A DNA stretch of 64,000 nucleotides from Paraburkholderia phytofirmans PsJN (GTDB taxonomy: Bacteria > Pseudomonadota > Gammaproteobacteria > Burkholderiales > Burkholderiaceae), in the NCBI RefSeq assembly GCF_000020125.1, contig NC_010676.1, positions 248,001 through 312,000 on the forward strand. Reading direction: 5' to 3'. The notes below the pieces were generated by a model, which did not search any database, was not told where the DNA came from, and saw only the letters and a program-made list of their open reading frames with translations. Both the position numbers and the translations under genes were made by a program. Positions 18,288 through 27,753 of this stretch are shown in pieces. The first letter of the stretch is position 1, and every line of letters begins with the position of its first letter.

Positions 18288-18614
18288 TCAAGAAGCCCGA
18301 ACTGTCGCCAGACGCGTGCCCGCGAACGGGTCTCGACTCCAGTCGATGGCAGGACGTTGACGGCTAGCCGATGCCGACGGTTTGTCGATCGCAAAGTGCG
18401 TCAGTGATTGTCCGGCGCTCGTGGCTTGTTTTAGCCATTGCGGCATATCGCCCTTGCCGTCCCAGGTGTCGCCGAAAGCACTGCGATATCGCGCCGACTT
18501 TTGGCGCGCCCTGTCTTCGGCGATCGCCGCTTTGAGGTCCGCCACCTTGATGCCGACTGTGGTCATCTTGCGGCGCAGGTACGCAATCATGCTGAGGCGT
18601 TTTTGCTCGTCCAT
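18288..18614 (-). CDS. Short H-NS-like nucleoid protein
   Basis: A 108-residue protein with a short N-terminal helix (AYLRRKMTTVGIKVADLKAAI) and the DNA-binding loop of the H-NS/Bv3F family (YRSAFGDTWDGKGDMPQWL). In this family the W-x-G-x-G-x-x-P-x-W-L core inserts in the minor groove of AT-rich DNA. The oligomerisation domain is short. Such small H-NS paralogues are common in Burkholderiaceae. Start at 18614 is chosen for homology. Confidence 0.7.
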   Translation of the reverse strand: MDEQKRLSMIAYLRRKMTTVGIKVADLKAAIAEDRARQKSARYRSAFGDTWDGKGDMPQWLKQATSAGQSLTHFAIDKPSASASRQRPAIDWSRDPFAGTRLATVRAS

Positions 18615-19164
18615 GTCGGTTTCCCCTTCGAAGTTCGAGGCTCGTAGCGGTCTCGTGTCGTCTTGCCTTGCCGACACGTCCCGTCACGAGACAATTCGGA
18701 TGTGGGAAGTATCGTGTCGAGAAAAGCGGGCGTCGATGTGCGATTTCTGAAAACACTGTTGCAGGCAGAGTGGCAAAACCTTCGCGACCCTGGATGGCAG
18801 ATCCCATCTCGACCCACTAGGCAAAAACCGCGTCTGCGTTGCATGGGGACAGTGGGTTTAAACATTCGCTTTCGTTTCGACTTTCTGCGCCCTATAACGT
18901 ATTTGCAGGGGCGACTATTACGTGCCAACGGGTCCATGAAATCCGTTGACATTGGCTGCTCGCACGCCATCTCGCGTCCATCGACCTTCGCCTGGCGCAC
19001 TGCGCTTCGCTTCTTCCCAACTGCCTGAAACTCTGGCCTCGGGCGGTGGGCCCGCGGATTCGAAGACAGCTTCGCATCCGCACATCCTGCATGGATTTCA
19101 ATCGCGCGACACGCGCATTACGAATCACATGGATGGAAAACTCAACCTGGCTTAAGGAGCCGAC
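18615..19164. other. Intergenic region, no gene recognised
   Basis: 550 bp between the H-NS-like gene (minus) and the small exported protein (plus). Open frames in it lack family features. It presumably holds both promoters. Confidence 0.4.
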
Positions 19165-19416
19165 ATGAAATTACGATTGATGGTTGCTTCTGCTTTCGGG
19201 TTGTTTGTCATGGCCGGGTTTGCATATGCGCAAAGCATGCCCGATGCTGCACAACCCGCTCCGCAGCAAAGCGCCGCGACTCAGGCTGATTCTTCGCCCA
19301 GTACGGGGATGGAAGCCTACGGCGGCACGCCTGATACCCGGATGCAAAGCGGCGCGCGCCATGCCAGGCCGTGCAGGGTAGACCCGCAATGCAACGTTTT
19401 TTTCGGAGGCAGCTAA
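19165..19416 (+). CDS. Small exported protein
   Basis: An 83-residue protein with a clean signal peptide (MKLRLMVASAFGLFVMAGF, cleavage near AYAQ), then a Pro/Gln/Ala-rich mature part with two Cys near the end (RPCRVDPQCNVFFGG), perhaps a disulfide. An AAGGAG ribosome site precedes the ATG. No family recognised; similar short secreted proteins are frequent in Burkholderia relatives. Confidence 0.6.
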   Translation: MKLRLMVASAFGLFVMAGFAYAQSMPDAAQPAPQQSAATQADSSPSTGMEAYGGTPDTRMQSGARHARPCRVDPQCNVFFGGS

Positions 19417-19661
19417 CACCGACTGACCGCGCGTGAGTCGACAGCCTATGGCGCTGTCTGCTCGCGTCGGGCACGGGACCGGCGCCTGTGGGCAGGCTGG
19501 CCGGATCCTCTTTCATCCATTGAGGTCCGCGCGCGCAGTGATATGGACGGTGTTTGCGAAGCGTCCCTGCTGGCTTCCGCCGCGAACGGAAAGCGCTTTG
19601 CACGCCAAGTTTGACTGCTCGCGAATCTTGATCTGGAGGTACTGGCCACAAGCGGCAAGTG

Positions 19662-20201
19662 TCAGGACTTCGACCGCGGTTCCGGCCAGGGCCAACCTCT
19701 TTTCTCGTCGCGCGCATCCGCTTGCGCAGTCGGCTCGACCTTGACCGGCGGCTCGATTGGGCTGGTCTCATTGGGGACATCGTGCGACGGTTCAGCCAGA
19801 GCGTCTTTGCCGTGATTCGAGAGTGCGGTGCCGAACCACTTCACTTTCTTTCGGACGTAGCCGAGATACGCGTTCCAGCCGTCGGGATTTGCTTCAAACA
19901 GATTCTGTTGGACGGTTGACGCGAGTGTGTCCCGATTGAGATCCGCCTCGAGCAACTCGCTTGGCCACGAGAAAAATGAACGGGCGACGCGTGTGCCGAA
20001 TTCGCTCGTCGTCATTGTTGGCGACAGGGCGTGAAGGAACGCGAAGTGCTCCAATGAAGCATGTTTCTTCACAAGATGCGCCACCGAGGCGCCCGGTTCG
20101 TTCGCGTCGTTTAAACAGTTCAACGCGGCGAGAATGTCGCCCAGGTGAAGGAGCAGTTCTCGTCGATCAAATCGATCGTCCATTGCAGAGTGTCCGGTCA
20201 T
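19662..20201 (-). CDS. Hypothetical protein
   Basis: A protein of about 179 residues from the Met at 20201 (or 173 from 20183). The N-terminal two thirds look helical and globular (ELLLHLGDILAALNCL, HFAFLHALSPTM, WNAYLGYVRKKVKWFG); the tail is Pro/Glu/Lys-rich. No signal peptide, and no family recognised. It lies upstream of the phasin on the same strand, about 80 bp from the phasin terminator. Confidence 0.5.
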   Translation of the reverse strand: MTGHSAMDDRFDRRELLLHLGDILAALNCLNDANEPGASVAHLVKKHASLEHFAFLHALSPTMTTSEFGTRVARSFFSWPSELLEADLNRDTLASTVQQNLFEANPDGWNAYLGYVRKKVKWFGTALSNHGKDALAEPSHDVPNETSPIEPPVKVEPTAQADARDEKRGWPWPEPRSKS

Positions 20202-20289
20202 TTCGTCCTTGCTTGAAGTGCGCTGTCTCGTGGTGCTGTTCAGAAGCAACCTGCACAGCATTAGTCGCTTCTTGATACATCCGGTTCAG

Positions 20290-20320
20290 GAAAAAGAAAA
20301 TGCGAACCGAAGTTCGCATT
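20290..20320 (-). terminator. Rho-independent terminator of the phasin gene (UUCG loop)
   Basis: On the minus strand a perfect 9-bp stem (AATGCGAAC / GTTCGCATT, 20299-20320) closes a TTCG tetraloop, followed by a T-rich tract (20290-20298). It is 36 bp past the phasin stop. The cUUCGg loop is exceptionally stable. Confidence 0.85.
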
Positions 20321-20355
20321 GGCAGACGCAAAAGGTCTAAGAAAGACGCAGGGTC

Positions 20356-20850
20356 TTAATGAACGGCGGATACGCTCGACACGAACTGCTTGGCAGCCTT
20401 GTTAGCCGATTCATAGGTCGCATTCGCTGCCGAGAGAACCGAGTTCCACGCGGCAACAGCGGATTCGCTTCCGGCCGGTGTGTTCTTCTGAAGGCTCTCG
20501 ACGAAACCTTGTGCGTCCCGTTGGAACTGCTGGCCCTGCGCTGTCGCAGCGGCGGTGATTTCGCTCTGAACGCCGGACACGATTTCATGAACCCGGCGGC
20601 CGTACGCAACTACTTTTTCCGCCACTGGCTGAGAAAGACTTGCTTGCAACGCGAACAGCGCGCCCGGGTTGCCGGCTGAGAGAGCTTTGGTGACGATTTC
20701 CTGGTTTTCGGCGAGAACTGCTTTACCAACTTGCAAATTCAACGCGACCAACTGTTCGAAACCTTCAAATGCTTTGTTCGTCAGACCGAAAAGCGCCTCA
20801 AGGCTGGATTGTTGGGCGGCAACCAATTGTTGGGGAATAAGAGTGCTCAT
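20356..20850 (-). CDS. phaP: Phasin (PHA granule-associated protein)
   Basis: A 164-residue helical protein. The start MSTLIPQQLVAAQQSSLEAL, the FEGFEQLVALNLQ segment and the C-terminal ANKAAKQFVSSVSA match the phasin family. Phasins coat polyhydroxyalkanoate granules and control their size. No signal peptide, as expected. Monocistronic with its own strong terminator. The start at 20850 is preferred over the in-frame Met nine codons upstream on homology. Confidence 0.9.
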   Translation of the reverse strand: MSTLIPQQLVAAQQSSLEALFGLTNKAFEGFEQLVALNLQVGKAVLAENQEIVTKALSAGNPGALFALQASLSQPVAEKVVAYGRRVHEIVSGVQSEITAAATAQGQQFQRDAQGFVESLQKNTPAGSESAVAAWNSVLSAANATYESANKAAKQFVSSVSAVH

Positions 20851-21224
20851 CACTGCTCCGTAAGGGTAAGGCGGCAAGAGTGCGAGGGGCTCTGAGTGGA
20901 AACAAAACCGCGCGCCAAGAGGGGCAACGTAAATTGCTGCGCTGCAACAAAACCCATTGTACGGGGGATTATCGGGATGTCAATCGGTTTCGCTGTGAGG
21001 TCGATGAATTCTTTGCGACGGCAAGGCCAGCGCCGCCGTGACGAACTGGCACGGCCAGTCGACTTGCGCCCTTGAATTGTCGATAATCGCTCTCCCGAGC
21101 AGAAGCAGCCGCTGGCTACACTACGGTTTCCTGATTGTGGTGCGGCAAACGTTGAACGACCTGAGCCGCACAAACAGATCGCCCCCGGAACACCCTCCAG
21201 CCAAGAAAGGAAAGGAGAGAACGC
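20851..21224. other. Divergent intergenic region
   Basis: 374 bp between phaP (minus) and the Nudix gene (plus). I see no gene; a purine-rich AAGAAAGGAAAGGAGAG ribosome site sits just before 21225. Confidence 0.4.
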
Positions 21225-21713
21225 ATGCCGAGCCTTGAGCGAGTACGACCAGCTATGCTTATCGACTCTGTCTGGCGTATGGCGCTTCGCCTCGGATTCC
21301 AGTTCGCTCGCGTATGGTGGCATCTTCGGCGGCCTCACCATGAAGGCGCGCTCGTCGCCATCTACGTCGGTCAGGCGCTATTGCTTGTGAAGTCATCGTA
21401 TCGGGCCGAGTGGAATTTTCCCGGCGGTAGTGTCCACCCCGGTGAGGCGCCTGATGCAGCAGCGCGGCGTGAAATGGAGGAGGAGATTGGCCTGTCGACT
21501 GGCAGATTGCTCCCCGCGGGCAGCGCCTGCGGCATTTGGGACGGGCGAAGAGACCGGGTGCATTTCTTTGAACTGCGCCTCGATTGCATGCCCGCGCTGC
21601 GGCTCGATAATCGTGAGATTGTCGCCGCGCGTCTGGCATCGCCGGAGGAAATGCACAGCATCGCGCTCACAAAAGCGGTCACTGCGTATCTCGGCAAAGA
21701 TGGCCGCTGTTAG
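21225..21713 (+). CDS. Nudix hydrolase
   Basis: A 162-residue protein. A hydrophobic N-terminal stretch (residues about 10-35) precedes a complete Nudix box: Gly at the start of GGSVHPGE, then REMEEEIGL, fitting GX5EX7REUXEEXGU. It hydrolyses a nucleoside diphosphate linked to some group, with Mg2+. The N-terminal segment may touch the membrane. Substrate unknown. Confidence 0.85.
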   Translation: MPSLERVRPAMLIDSVWRMALRLGFQFARVWWHLRRPHHEGALVAIYVGQALLLVKSSYRAEWNFPGGSVHPGEAPDAAARREMEEEIGLSTGRLLPAGSACGIWDGRRDRVHFFELRLDCMPALRLDNREIVAARLASPEEMHSIALTKAVTAYLGKDGRC

Positions 21714-21802
21714 TTGGCCCTTTTCCTTTCTGGACATCCCGGCATTTCCTGGCGAAAGCCTCGTCGTTTTCCTGCACGAACTGGAAGGTAGCGCTACTGC
21801 CT

Positions 21803-22717
21803 TCAGTTGCTCATCCGCCGCGTGATCAAACCGGCTAACGCAACGTCAGCGAGGCCGAAGCCGAGCGACTTGAAAATCGTCACGTCGCCTCGGGCGCGAG
21901 GCTCGATCCGGCGGTTCGCGAGCACCGCACCCAGTTCGATGATGTCGTCCCAGGCGACCACACCCGGTGCGGCCATCAGCAGATCGCCCGCTTCGCTGCG
22001 GGCCTGTTCGAGCGACTCGACGACGAGTGTATTCGCGCGCGCCAGCAGCGCGTCGTCGAGTTCGCGCGCATCGGGTTTGCTTGAACCGATCGCCGCGATG
22101 AATACGCCCGGCTTCACCCACGTGCCGTCGAAGAGCGGCGTCGCGCTACGCGTGGCGGTGACGATCACATCGGCGGCGCGAGCGGCCGCTTGCGCGTGGC
22201 TGGCTTCGATCAGTTTGTCCGGGAACAGCGCCTGCATTTCAGCAACCGTTTGCGCCACATGGTCGATGCCGACGATCAGCACCCGCTCGATGCTGGACCC
22301 GTCAGCGAGCGCACGGATATGTGCTCTCGCTTGCCGGCCGGTACCGAACACGGCGAGCACCCGTGCGCCGGGTCGGGCGAGTGCGTCGCTGGCGATACGC
22401 GTGACCGCGGCGGTGCGGAATTCGGTCAGTGCGTCGCCGTGAAGAATCGATATCAGGCATCCGTCGTCGCTCGAAAAGAGCGGAACGACAAAATCGAACC
22501 GGCCGCCATGCGTCGAATAGACCTTGGCGCCGCACACGCCGCGCGACGGCAGGATCGCGCCCATCATGCTGACGGATACATGCTCGCCCTTCGTTCTGAC
22601 GCGCGGTTGAACCGGAGCGCGGCCCGCGCCGTGTTCCGCGAGCGCGATGCGCAGTTCGGCAATTGCGTCGCGCATCGTGATGAGGCGGCGCACGTGGTCG
22701 TCGGTGATGAATTGCAT
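21803..22717 (-). CDS. Ornithine cyclodeaminase/mu-crystallin family protein
   Basis: A 304-residue NAD(P)-binding protein. It has the family start FITDDHVRRL, the Arg/Lys substrate region GAKVYSTHG, the AVTRIASDAL helix, the Rossmann motif VFGTGRQARAH and the IAAIGSSKPDARELD segment. Members include ornithine cyclodeaminase, alanine dehydrogenase-like and ketimine reductases, and exact substrate is uncertain. It follows an asparaginase gene on the same strand (46 bp). Confidence 0.85.
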   Translation of the reverse strand: MQFITDDHVRRLITMRDAIAELRIALAEHGAGRAPVQPRVRTKGEHVSVSMMGAILPSRGVCGAKVYSTHGGRFDFVVPLFSSDDGCLISILHGDALTEFRTAAVTRIASDALARPGARVLAVFGTGRQARAHIRALADGSSIERVLIVGIDHVAQTVAEMQALFPDKLIEASHAQAAARAADVIVTATRSATPLFDGTWVKPGVFIAAIGSSKPDARELDDALLARANTLVVESLEQARSEAGDLLMAAPGVVAWDDIIELGAVLANRRIEPRARGDVTIFKSLGFGLADVALAGLITRRMSN

Positions 22718-22763
22718 GATTGGCGTGATCGGAGGAGAGTGAGTCGGAAAGAAGACGCGCGCT

Positions 22764-23756
22764 TCAATAGCGCTCGAAGACGGCCTGCAACGCAGCTGTG
22801 TCGTCGGTTTGCGTGAGCGCCAACGTCAGAAGGATGCGGGCCTTCTGAGGAATCTGGTCGTCGACTGTGAGCCAGCCGTATTCGTGGTCGGGTTGCGCGC
22901 CGTTGTGTAACACGATGCCGCTGCCGGTGCGCGAGGCGCGCACCACATGCACGCCCCGCCTCGCGGCATCGCGAAGCGGATCGATCAGATGACTGGCGAC
23001 ATTGCCATTGCCGGTTCCCACATAGATCAGTCCGCGCGCGTTCGCGGTAATCGCGCTGATCGCGCCGGGTTCGAGCGCGCCATACGCATAGACGATATCG
23101 ACTTTTGGCAGTGAGCGAAGCGTGGTGATCGACCATGGCGTGTCGAGCGTATGGGCGCGCGCGGGCCGACGGTAATAGCGAGGCGCGCCTTCGATCACAT
23201 ACCCTAGCGCACCGTATGGCGAACGGAAGGCGTCGAGCTTGAAACTGTTGCTCTTGACCACGTCACGTGCCGTATGGATCTCGTTGTTGGCGACGACCAG
23301 CGTCCCGAGTCCGCGCGACGACGGATGCGTTGCAACCGCAAGCGCATCGTATAAATTCAGCGCGGCGTCGGAACTCATCGCCGATGGCGGACGCATCGAG
23401 CCGACCACCACCACCGGCTTTGCGCTCTTGAGAGTGAGATGCAAAAAGTACGCGGTCTCCTCGATCGTATCGGTACCGTGCGTGATGACTACGCCGTCGA
23501 CATCGTTTCGTGCCAGCAGTTCGGCGACGCGATTGCCGATTGCAAGCAGGTGCGTGTTGTTGAAATTCTCGGAGCCGGTTTGCAGCAGTTGTTCCGCGCG
23601 CAGATTCGCCAGTTCACCCGCGTGCGGAATCGAGCCGAGAATCTCGTCGATGCCGAGTACCGAGCACATGTACGTGGAAGTATTGACGCTGGCTTTACCT
23701 TGGCCGGCGATAGTACCGCCTGTGCCAATCACAACAATATTGGCTTTTGCTGTCAT
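22764..23756 (-). CDS. L-asparaginase (type II family)
   Basis: A 330-residue asparaginase. Active-site motif 1 is IGTGGTIAG with the nucleophile Thr, motif 2 is VVITHGTDTIEETAYFL. It lacks a signal peptide, so it should be cytoplasmic despite its type-II-like sequence. It hydrolyses asparagine (and perhaps glutamine or a related amide) to ammonia. It lies between a D-amino-acid dehydrogenase and an ornithine cyclodeaminase relative, suggesting a small amino-acid degradation unit. Confidence 0.88.
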   Translation of the reverse strand: MTAKANIVVIGTGGTIAGQGKASVNTSTYMCSVLGIDEILGSIPHAGELANLRAEQLLQTGSENFNNTHLLAIGNRVAELLARNDVDGVVITHGTDTIEETAYFLHLTLKSAKPVVVVGSMRPPSAMSSDAALNLYDALAVATHPSSRGLGTLVVANNEIHTARDVVKSNSFKLDAFRSPYGALGYVIEGAPRYYRRPARAHTLDTPWSITTLRSLPKVDIVYAYGALEPGAISAITANARGLIYVGTGNGNVASHLIDPLRDAARRGVHVVRASRTGSGIVLHNGAQPDHEYGWLTVDDQIPQKARILLTLALTQTDDTAALQAVFERY

Positions 23757-23814
23757 GCGGATCTGGTCAGGTTGGAGAATAGAAACGAGGTCATTGGGGG
23801 GCGGCTTTAGAACG

Positions 23815-25062
23815 TCAATGCGAAAGGACGAAGGCGCTGCTCAGTTCGCGATTGTTGCTGCCCGCGAGTCCATCCGCCAATAGCGCGGCTGAACCCGTCG
23901 CGAGCGTAAAGCCGAGCGCGCCATGTCCTACGTTGAGCCACAGGTTCGGATAGCGCGTCGGTCCGACAATCGGCAGGCCGTGCGGCGTTGCCGGACGCAA
24001 ACCGGTCCATTCGCCAGAAGCGGCGGATTGGGCGACCTCGGGAAACAGCGTAGCCGTCTCCTTGCGCAGCGTCGCGAAGCGCGCGGGGTCTGCATCGAGC
24101 GAATAGCCGCCGATATCGGCAATGCCCCCAACTCGCAGCCGTTCGCCCAGCCGCGCATAGACGACCTTACGGGCGAAGTCGGTGATGCTCACATGCGGCG
24201 CCGTGATGTGCGGCTGAAGATCGAATGTCAGGCTATAGCCCTTGATCGGATAGATCGCCACGCGGATGCCGAGCGGCTTGAGCAATTGCGCTGCGCCCGC
24301 ACCCGAGGCGACGACAATCCGATCCGCCGCGAGCGGTGCGCCATCGCAAATGGCTTCGACGCCTTTTGCACCGAACTTGAGGCCATCGATTGGCGTGTTC
24401 ATCAAGAAGCGTACGCCGCGCTCGCGCAGCACCGCCTCCAGACCCTTGCAGAAGCGCCGGCAATCGGCCGTGTCTTCGCTCGGCGTATGAATGCCGCCCG
24501 CCAGAAACGACCGGGCATGCGCAAGCGCCGGCTCGATTTCCACGCATGCGTCGGCGCTCAGCGCCTGCTGTTCACAACCGAGCGTGCGCTGGAACGCCAG
24601 CAAATCCACCGCGCTTTGCATGGCGTTGGCGTCGCGATGCAGCACGAGCTTGCCGGAGCGCACGAAGTCGAAATCGAGCGAGGGTTCGGCGGCGATGAGT
24701 TCGTGCATCAACGTGCGGCTCAGGAACGACAGTGACAGCAGCTTTTGCGTGGTCAACTCGCTGCGGGCGCGTGTGCAGGCGGACAGGAATTCGAAGCACC
24801 AGCGCCACTGTTCGACGCTCAGCTTCGGCCGGAAACGTACCGGCGAATCGCGCTGCGTTAGCCAGCGCGGCAGTTTCGACACGACGCCGGGGCCGGCAAG
24901 TGGCGCGACGTAGCTATACGACAGCTGCCCGCCGTTGCCGAAACTGGTTTCGCTGGCGACCTCCGCATGCCGGTCCGCTACCGTGACGTCATAGCCCGCG
25001 CGGCTCAGGTAATACGCGCTCGACAGGCCGATGACGCCCGCGCCGATGATCAATATCCGCAT
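23815..25062 (-). CDS. FAD-dependent D-amino-acid dehydrogenase (DadA-like)
   Basis: A 415-residue flavoprotein of the DAO family. The FAD motif IIGAGVIGLSSAYYLSRAG is at the very N-terminus, and the C-terminal GLRPATPHGLPIVGPT and NVGHGALGFTLATGS motifs are typical of DadA. It deaminates D-amino acids to 2-oxo acids and feeds electrons to quinone at the inner membrane. The ATG at 25062 is set by the FAD motif; the upstream open frame has no homology. Transcribed before the asparaginase (58 bp gap). A conserved 44-bp element lies about 110 bp upstream. Confidence 0.87.
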   Translation of the reverse strand: MRILIIGAGVIGLSSAYYLSRAGYDVTVADRHAEVASETSFGNGGQLSYSYVAPLAGPGVVSKLPRWLTQRDSPVRFRPKLSVEQWRWCFEFLSACTRARSELTTQKLLSLSFLSRTLMHELIAAEPSLDFDFVRSGKLVLHRDANAMQSAVDLLAFQRTLGCEQQALSADACVEIEPALAHARSFLAGGIHTPSEDTADCRRFCKGLEAVLRERGVRFLMNTPIDGLKFGAKGVEAICDGAPLAADRIVVASGAGAAQLLKPLGIRVAIYPIKGYSLTFDLQPHITAPHVSITDFARKVVYARLGERLRVGGIADIGGYSLDADPARFATLRKETATLFPEVAQSAASGEWTGLRPATPHGLPIVGPTRYPNLWLNVGHGALGFTLATGSAALLADGLAGSNNRELSSAFVLSH

Positions 25063-25171
25063 ACCGCTGCACTCGCTCTCTTGCGTGATCTTCGCGATCT
25101 TTTGCGTTAGGGGCAGCACGATGCATGGCTTGCCCGATGACCTGAATGTACGACGGGGCCGGTGCGGAGGA

Positions 25172-25215
25172 ATTGCACCGATTTGCCGAAAAGTAGAAGA
25201 AACGCGACAGGTACC
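25172..25215 (+). promoter_or_regulatory. Shared 44-bp element, copy A (upstream of D-amino-acid dehydrogenase)
   Basis: A stretch with core ACCGATTTGCCGAAAAG and TAGAAGAA that matches copy B (26418-26461, opposite strand) at 35 of 44 positions by my alignment. It lies 110-153 bp upstream of the dehydrogenase start at 25062. It may be a site for the GlxA-type regulator next door. Confidence 0.5.
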
Positions 25216-25264
25216 AGCCTGGTGAGATGAAGCGCTCGTGAGGATGGTGTTGGAGACGGGACGG

Positions 25265-26356
25265 TCAGCTGGTTGCAACACTGCGCGAGGCGCGCAGCTT
25301 GCCCGGTGTCACGCCATACGCTTCGCGAAATGCCCGGATAAAGTGCGCCGAATCCGCGAAGCCGCATTCGTAGGCGATGTCGGTGATCTTGCGCGCCGTG
25401 TTGACGAGCATCCAGCGCGCGTAGCGCAGCCGCATGCGCCGATAAAATTCATTCGGCGACGCGTTCATCTCGCTCATGAACGCGCGTTCGAGGTTACGCA
25501 CGCTCGTGCCGATCATCTTCGCGATGACCGCGATGTTCAGCGGCGCTTCCAGATTCTCTTCCATGAGCAATACCGCGTGACGCACGGTCGCGTCATCGAC
25601 CGAGAGATAACCCAGCGCGGCGCGACGCTCGACGAACGATGAGCCGCCCTGACGGCTGACGGTCATCTGATGAATCACCTTCGACGCGCGGTCCGGTCCG
25701 CAGTGCAAGCTGATCAAACGCGCGGCGAGTTCGACCACCGAAATGCCGCCCGCGCAGGTGATGCGGTTGCCGTCGATCAGATAGTCGGCGTGCGTGATCA
25801 CGCGCAGTGACGGAAACATGCGCCTGTAGTCGTCCAGATGGAAGCTGTGCACGCAGGCAACACGGTCTTCCAGCAGACCGGCCCGCGCCAGCACGAAACT
25901 GCCGGTGCACATGCCGACCAGCGGAATGCCCGCCTGTGCGGCCTGCTGCAGATAGTCCCAGTAGCGGCGGTCGACCTGGTCCAGATGCGGCAGCAATCCG
26001 CCGATCACGACGACATAGTCGAATTGCGTGACATCCGGAAACGCCGATTGCACCCGTACCGGAATGCCGCAACTCGCTTCGACCGCTTCGGCCTGAACGC
26101 CGACGATGGTCCACAGACAGCGCAACTGGCGGCTCTGGTCGCCACGATCCGCCGCGTGGCGCAGTGCATCGCACAGGCCGGCGAGCGACAGCATCGGAAA
26201 ACGCGGCCACAACAGAATGCCCACGCTCAACTCGGCCTCGGAGCGGCTCGGGCGGGCTTGCAACGCGCGCGGCAGTGCATCCAGTTGCTCGACCAGTTCG
26301 TGAGCCGTCGGCGCAGTGGCAGGGGACGCAGGAGAGGAAGAGCGGGCAGTCGGCAT
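25265..26356 (-). CDS. GlxA family AraC-type transcriptional regulator
   Basis: A 363-residue regulator. Residues about 40-220 form a DJ-1/PfpI-like ligand domain (VGILLWPRFPMLSLAGLCDA, LVGMCTGSFVLARAG). The C-terminus is an AraC HTH pair (NIAVIAKMIGTSVRNLERAF, DIAYECGFADSAHFIRAF). Such regulators control amino-acid, choline or carnitine use. It probably governs the D-amino-acid dehydrogenase and the divergent LivK-like gene. Start 26356 is chosen because homology begins soon after; the frame is open 100 codons further. Confidence 0.88.
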   Translation of the reverse strand: MPTARSSSPASPATAPTAHELVEQLDALPRALQARPSRSEAELSVGILLWPRFPMLSLAGLCDALRHAADRGDQSRQLRCLWTIVGVQAEAVEASCGIPVRVQSAFPDVTQFDYVVVIGGLLPHLDQVDRRYWDYLQQAAQAGIPLVGMCTGSFVLARAGLLEDRVACVHSFHLDDYRRMFPSLRVITHADYLIDGNRITCAGGISVVELAARLISLHCGPDRASKVIHQMTVSRQGGSSFVERRAALGYLSVDDATVRHAVLLMEENLEAPLNIAVIAKMIGTSVRNLERAFMSEMNASPNEFYRRMRLRYARWMLVNTARKITDIAYECGFADSAHFIRAFREAYGVTPGKLRASRSVATS

Positions 26357-26417
26357 GCGCAAACTCGGGGGCGGTTCGCGCTGATTATACGGTGAGGTGC
26401 CGCGAATTCGCGCAATC

Positions 26418-26461
26418 GGCGCCTGACGCAATTCTTCTATTTTCCGGCAGATCGGTTCAAT
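26418..26461 (-). promoter_or_regulatory. Shared 44-bp element, copy B (between GlxA-type regulator and LivK-like gene)
   Basis: Minus-strand copy with core ACCGATCTGCCGGAAAA and TAGAAGAA, matching copy A at 35 of 44 positions. It sits in the divergent promoter region, 62 bp upstream of the regulator and 138 bp upstream of the LivK-like gene. Relative to the LivK-like gene it has the same orientation as copy A has to the D-amino-acid dehydrogenase. Confidence 0.5.
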
Positions 26462-26598
26462 GCCGCCGCTTTCTGGCTGCATAAATTTGGAACCGCTGAC
26501 GAACGACGCCGTGCCGCGAGGCCGGGCGATCCGACGAAGGCAGGAAGATCGGCGCATGCAGTCGCGTGCCCCAACCATCACTACTATTCGGGTGAAGC

Positions 26599-27753
26599 AT
26601 GAGCAAAAGCACAGCCTTGGGTCGCGGCATGGCGACTGTCGGCATTCTGGGTACATTGGCGGCGGCTGCCGTGGGCGCCGCCCGTGCCGACGAGATGGTG
26701 AAAATCGGCGAAGCCGCGCCCGTGACCGGGCCGGCTTCGTATCTGGGCAAGGACACGGAAAACGGCGCGCGCCTTGCGATCGAGGAAATCAACCAGAAGG
26801 GGCTCGTGATCGGCGGACAGAAGGTGACGCTGGTGTTCGACGCCCAGGACGATGCCGGCGATCCGCGTCAGGCGACCCAGGTCGCGCAGAAACTGGTGGA
26901 CGACAAAGTGGTCGCGGTGGTCGGCCATATGCAGTCCGGTTCGACCATTCCCGCGTCGAAGATTTACAACGATGCCGGTGTCGTGCAGGTGTCACCGTCC
27001 GCGACCAACCCGGCGTACACGTTGCAGGGATTCAAGACCGCGTATCGCGTGGTCGCCACCGACGCACAGCAGGGACCCACGCTCGCCGATTACGCCGCAA
27101 AAACGCTGAAGGTGAAGACGGTGGCGATCGTCGACGATTCGACCGCCTACGGCCAGGGCCTAGCGGTCGAGTTCGAGAGGCAGGCGAAGGCGAATGGCGT
27201 CACGGTGTTGTCGCACGACGCGAGCACCGACAAGGCCGTCGACTTCCGCGCGATTCTCACGAAGATCAAGGGCGAAAAGCCGGACGCGATCATGTACGGT
27301 GGCCTCGACGGCACCGGCGGACCGTTTGCGAAGCAGGCAAAGCAGCTCGGCATCACGATCAAAGTGCTCGCCGGCGACGGCTTGTGCGCCGACGACCTCG
27401 CGAAACTCGCGGGCGACGCCGCCGATAACGTGATCTGCTCGATTGCCGGTGCGCCGCTGCTCAAGATGGCCGAAGGTCCGGCGTTTGTCGAACGCTACAA
27501 GAAGCGTTTCGGCTATGCGCCGGTCTTGAATTCTCCGTTTGCATACGATGCGGTCGGGGTGATCGTTGCAGCGATGAAGCGCGCGCAGTCGACGGACTCC
27601 GCGAAGATTCTCGCGGCGATGCCGGCGACCGATTATCACGGCGTGCTCGGCGAAACGCAGTTCGATTCCAGAGGCGACCTGCGGCACGGCGTGATCTCGC
27701 TGTACAAGTATGTCGGTGGCAAACAGGCGTTATTGGGCGTGGTGGAGAAGTGA
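26599..27753 (+). CDS. Branched-chain amino-acid ABC transporter binding protein (LivK-like)
   Basis: A 384-residue periplasmic type-I binding protein. A signal peptide (residues 1-31, ending near ARADE) precedes KIGEAAPVTGPASYLGKD and NGARLAIEEIN, both typical of LivK/J. No permease or ATPase gene follows, so it must use a transporter encoded elsewhere. It is divergent from the GlxA-type regulator, which probably controls it; a shared 44-bp element lies between them. Confidence 0.9.
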   Translation: MSKSTALGRGMATVGILGTLAAAAVGAARADEMVKIGEAAPVTGPASYLGKDTENGARLAIEEINQKGLVIGGQKVTLVFDAQDDAGDPRQATQVAQKLVDDKVVAVVGHMQSGSTIPASKIYNDAGVVQVSPSATNPAYTLQGFKTAYRVVATDAQQGPTLADYAAKTLKVKTVAIVDDSTAYGQGLAVEFERQAKANGVTVLSHDASTDKAVDFRAILTKIKGEKPDAIMYGGLDGTGGPFAKQAKQLGITIKVLAGDGLCADDLAKLAGDAADNVICSIAGAPLLKMAEGPAFVERYKKRFGYAPVLNSPFAYDAVGVIVAAMKRAQSTDSAKILAAMPATDYHGVLGETQFDSRGDLRHGVISLYKYVGGKQALLGVVEK

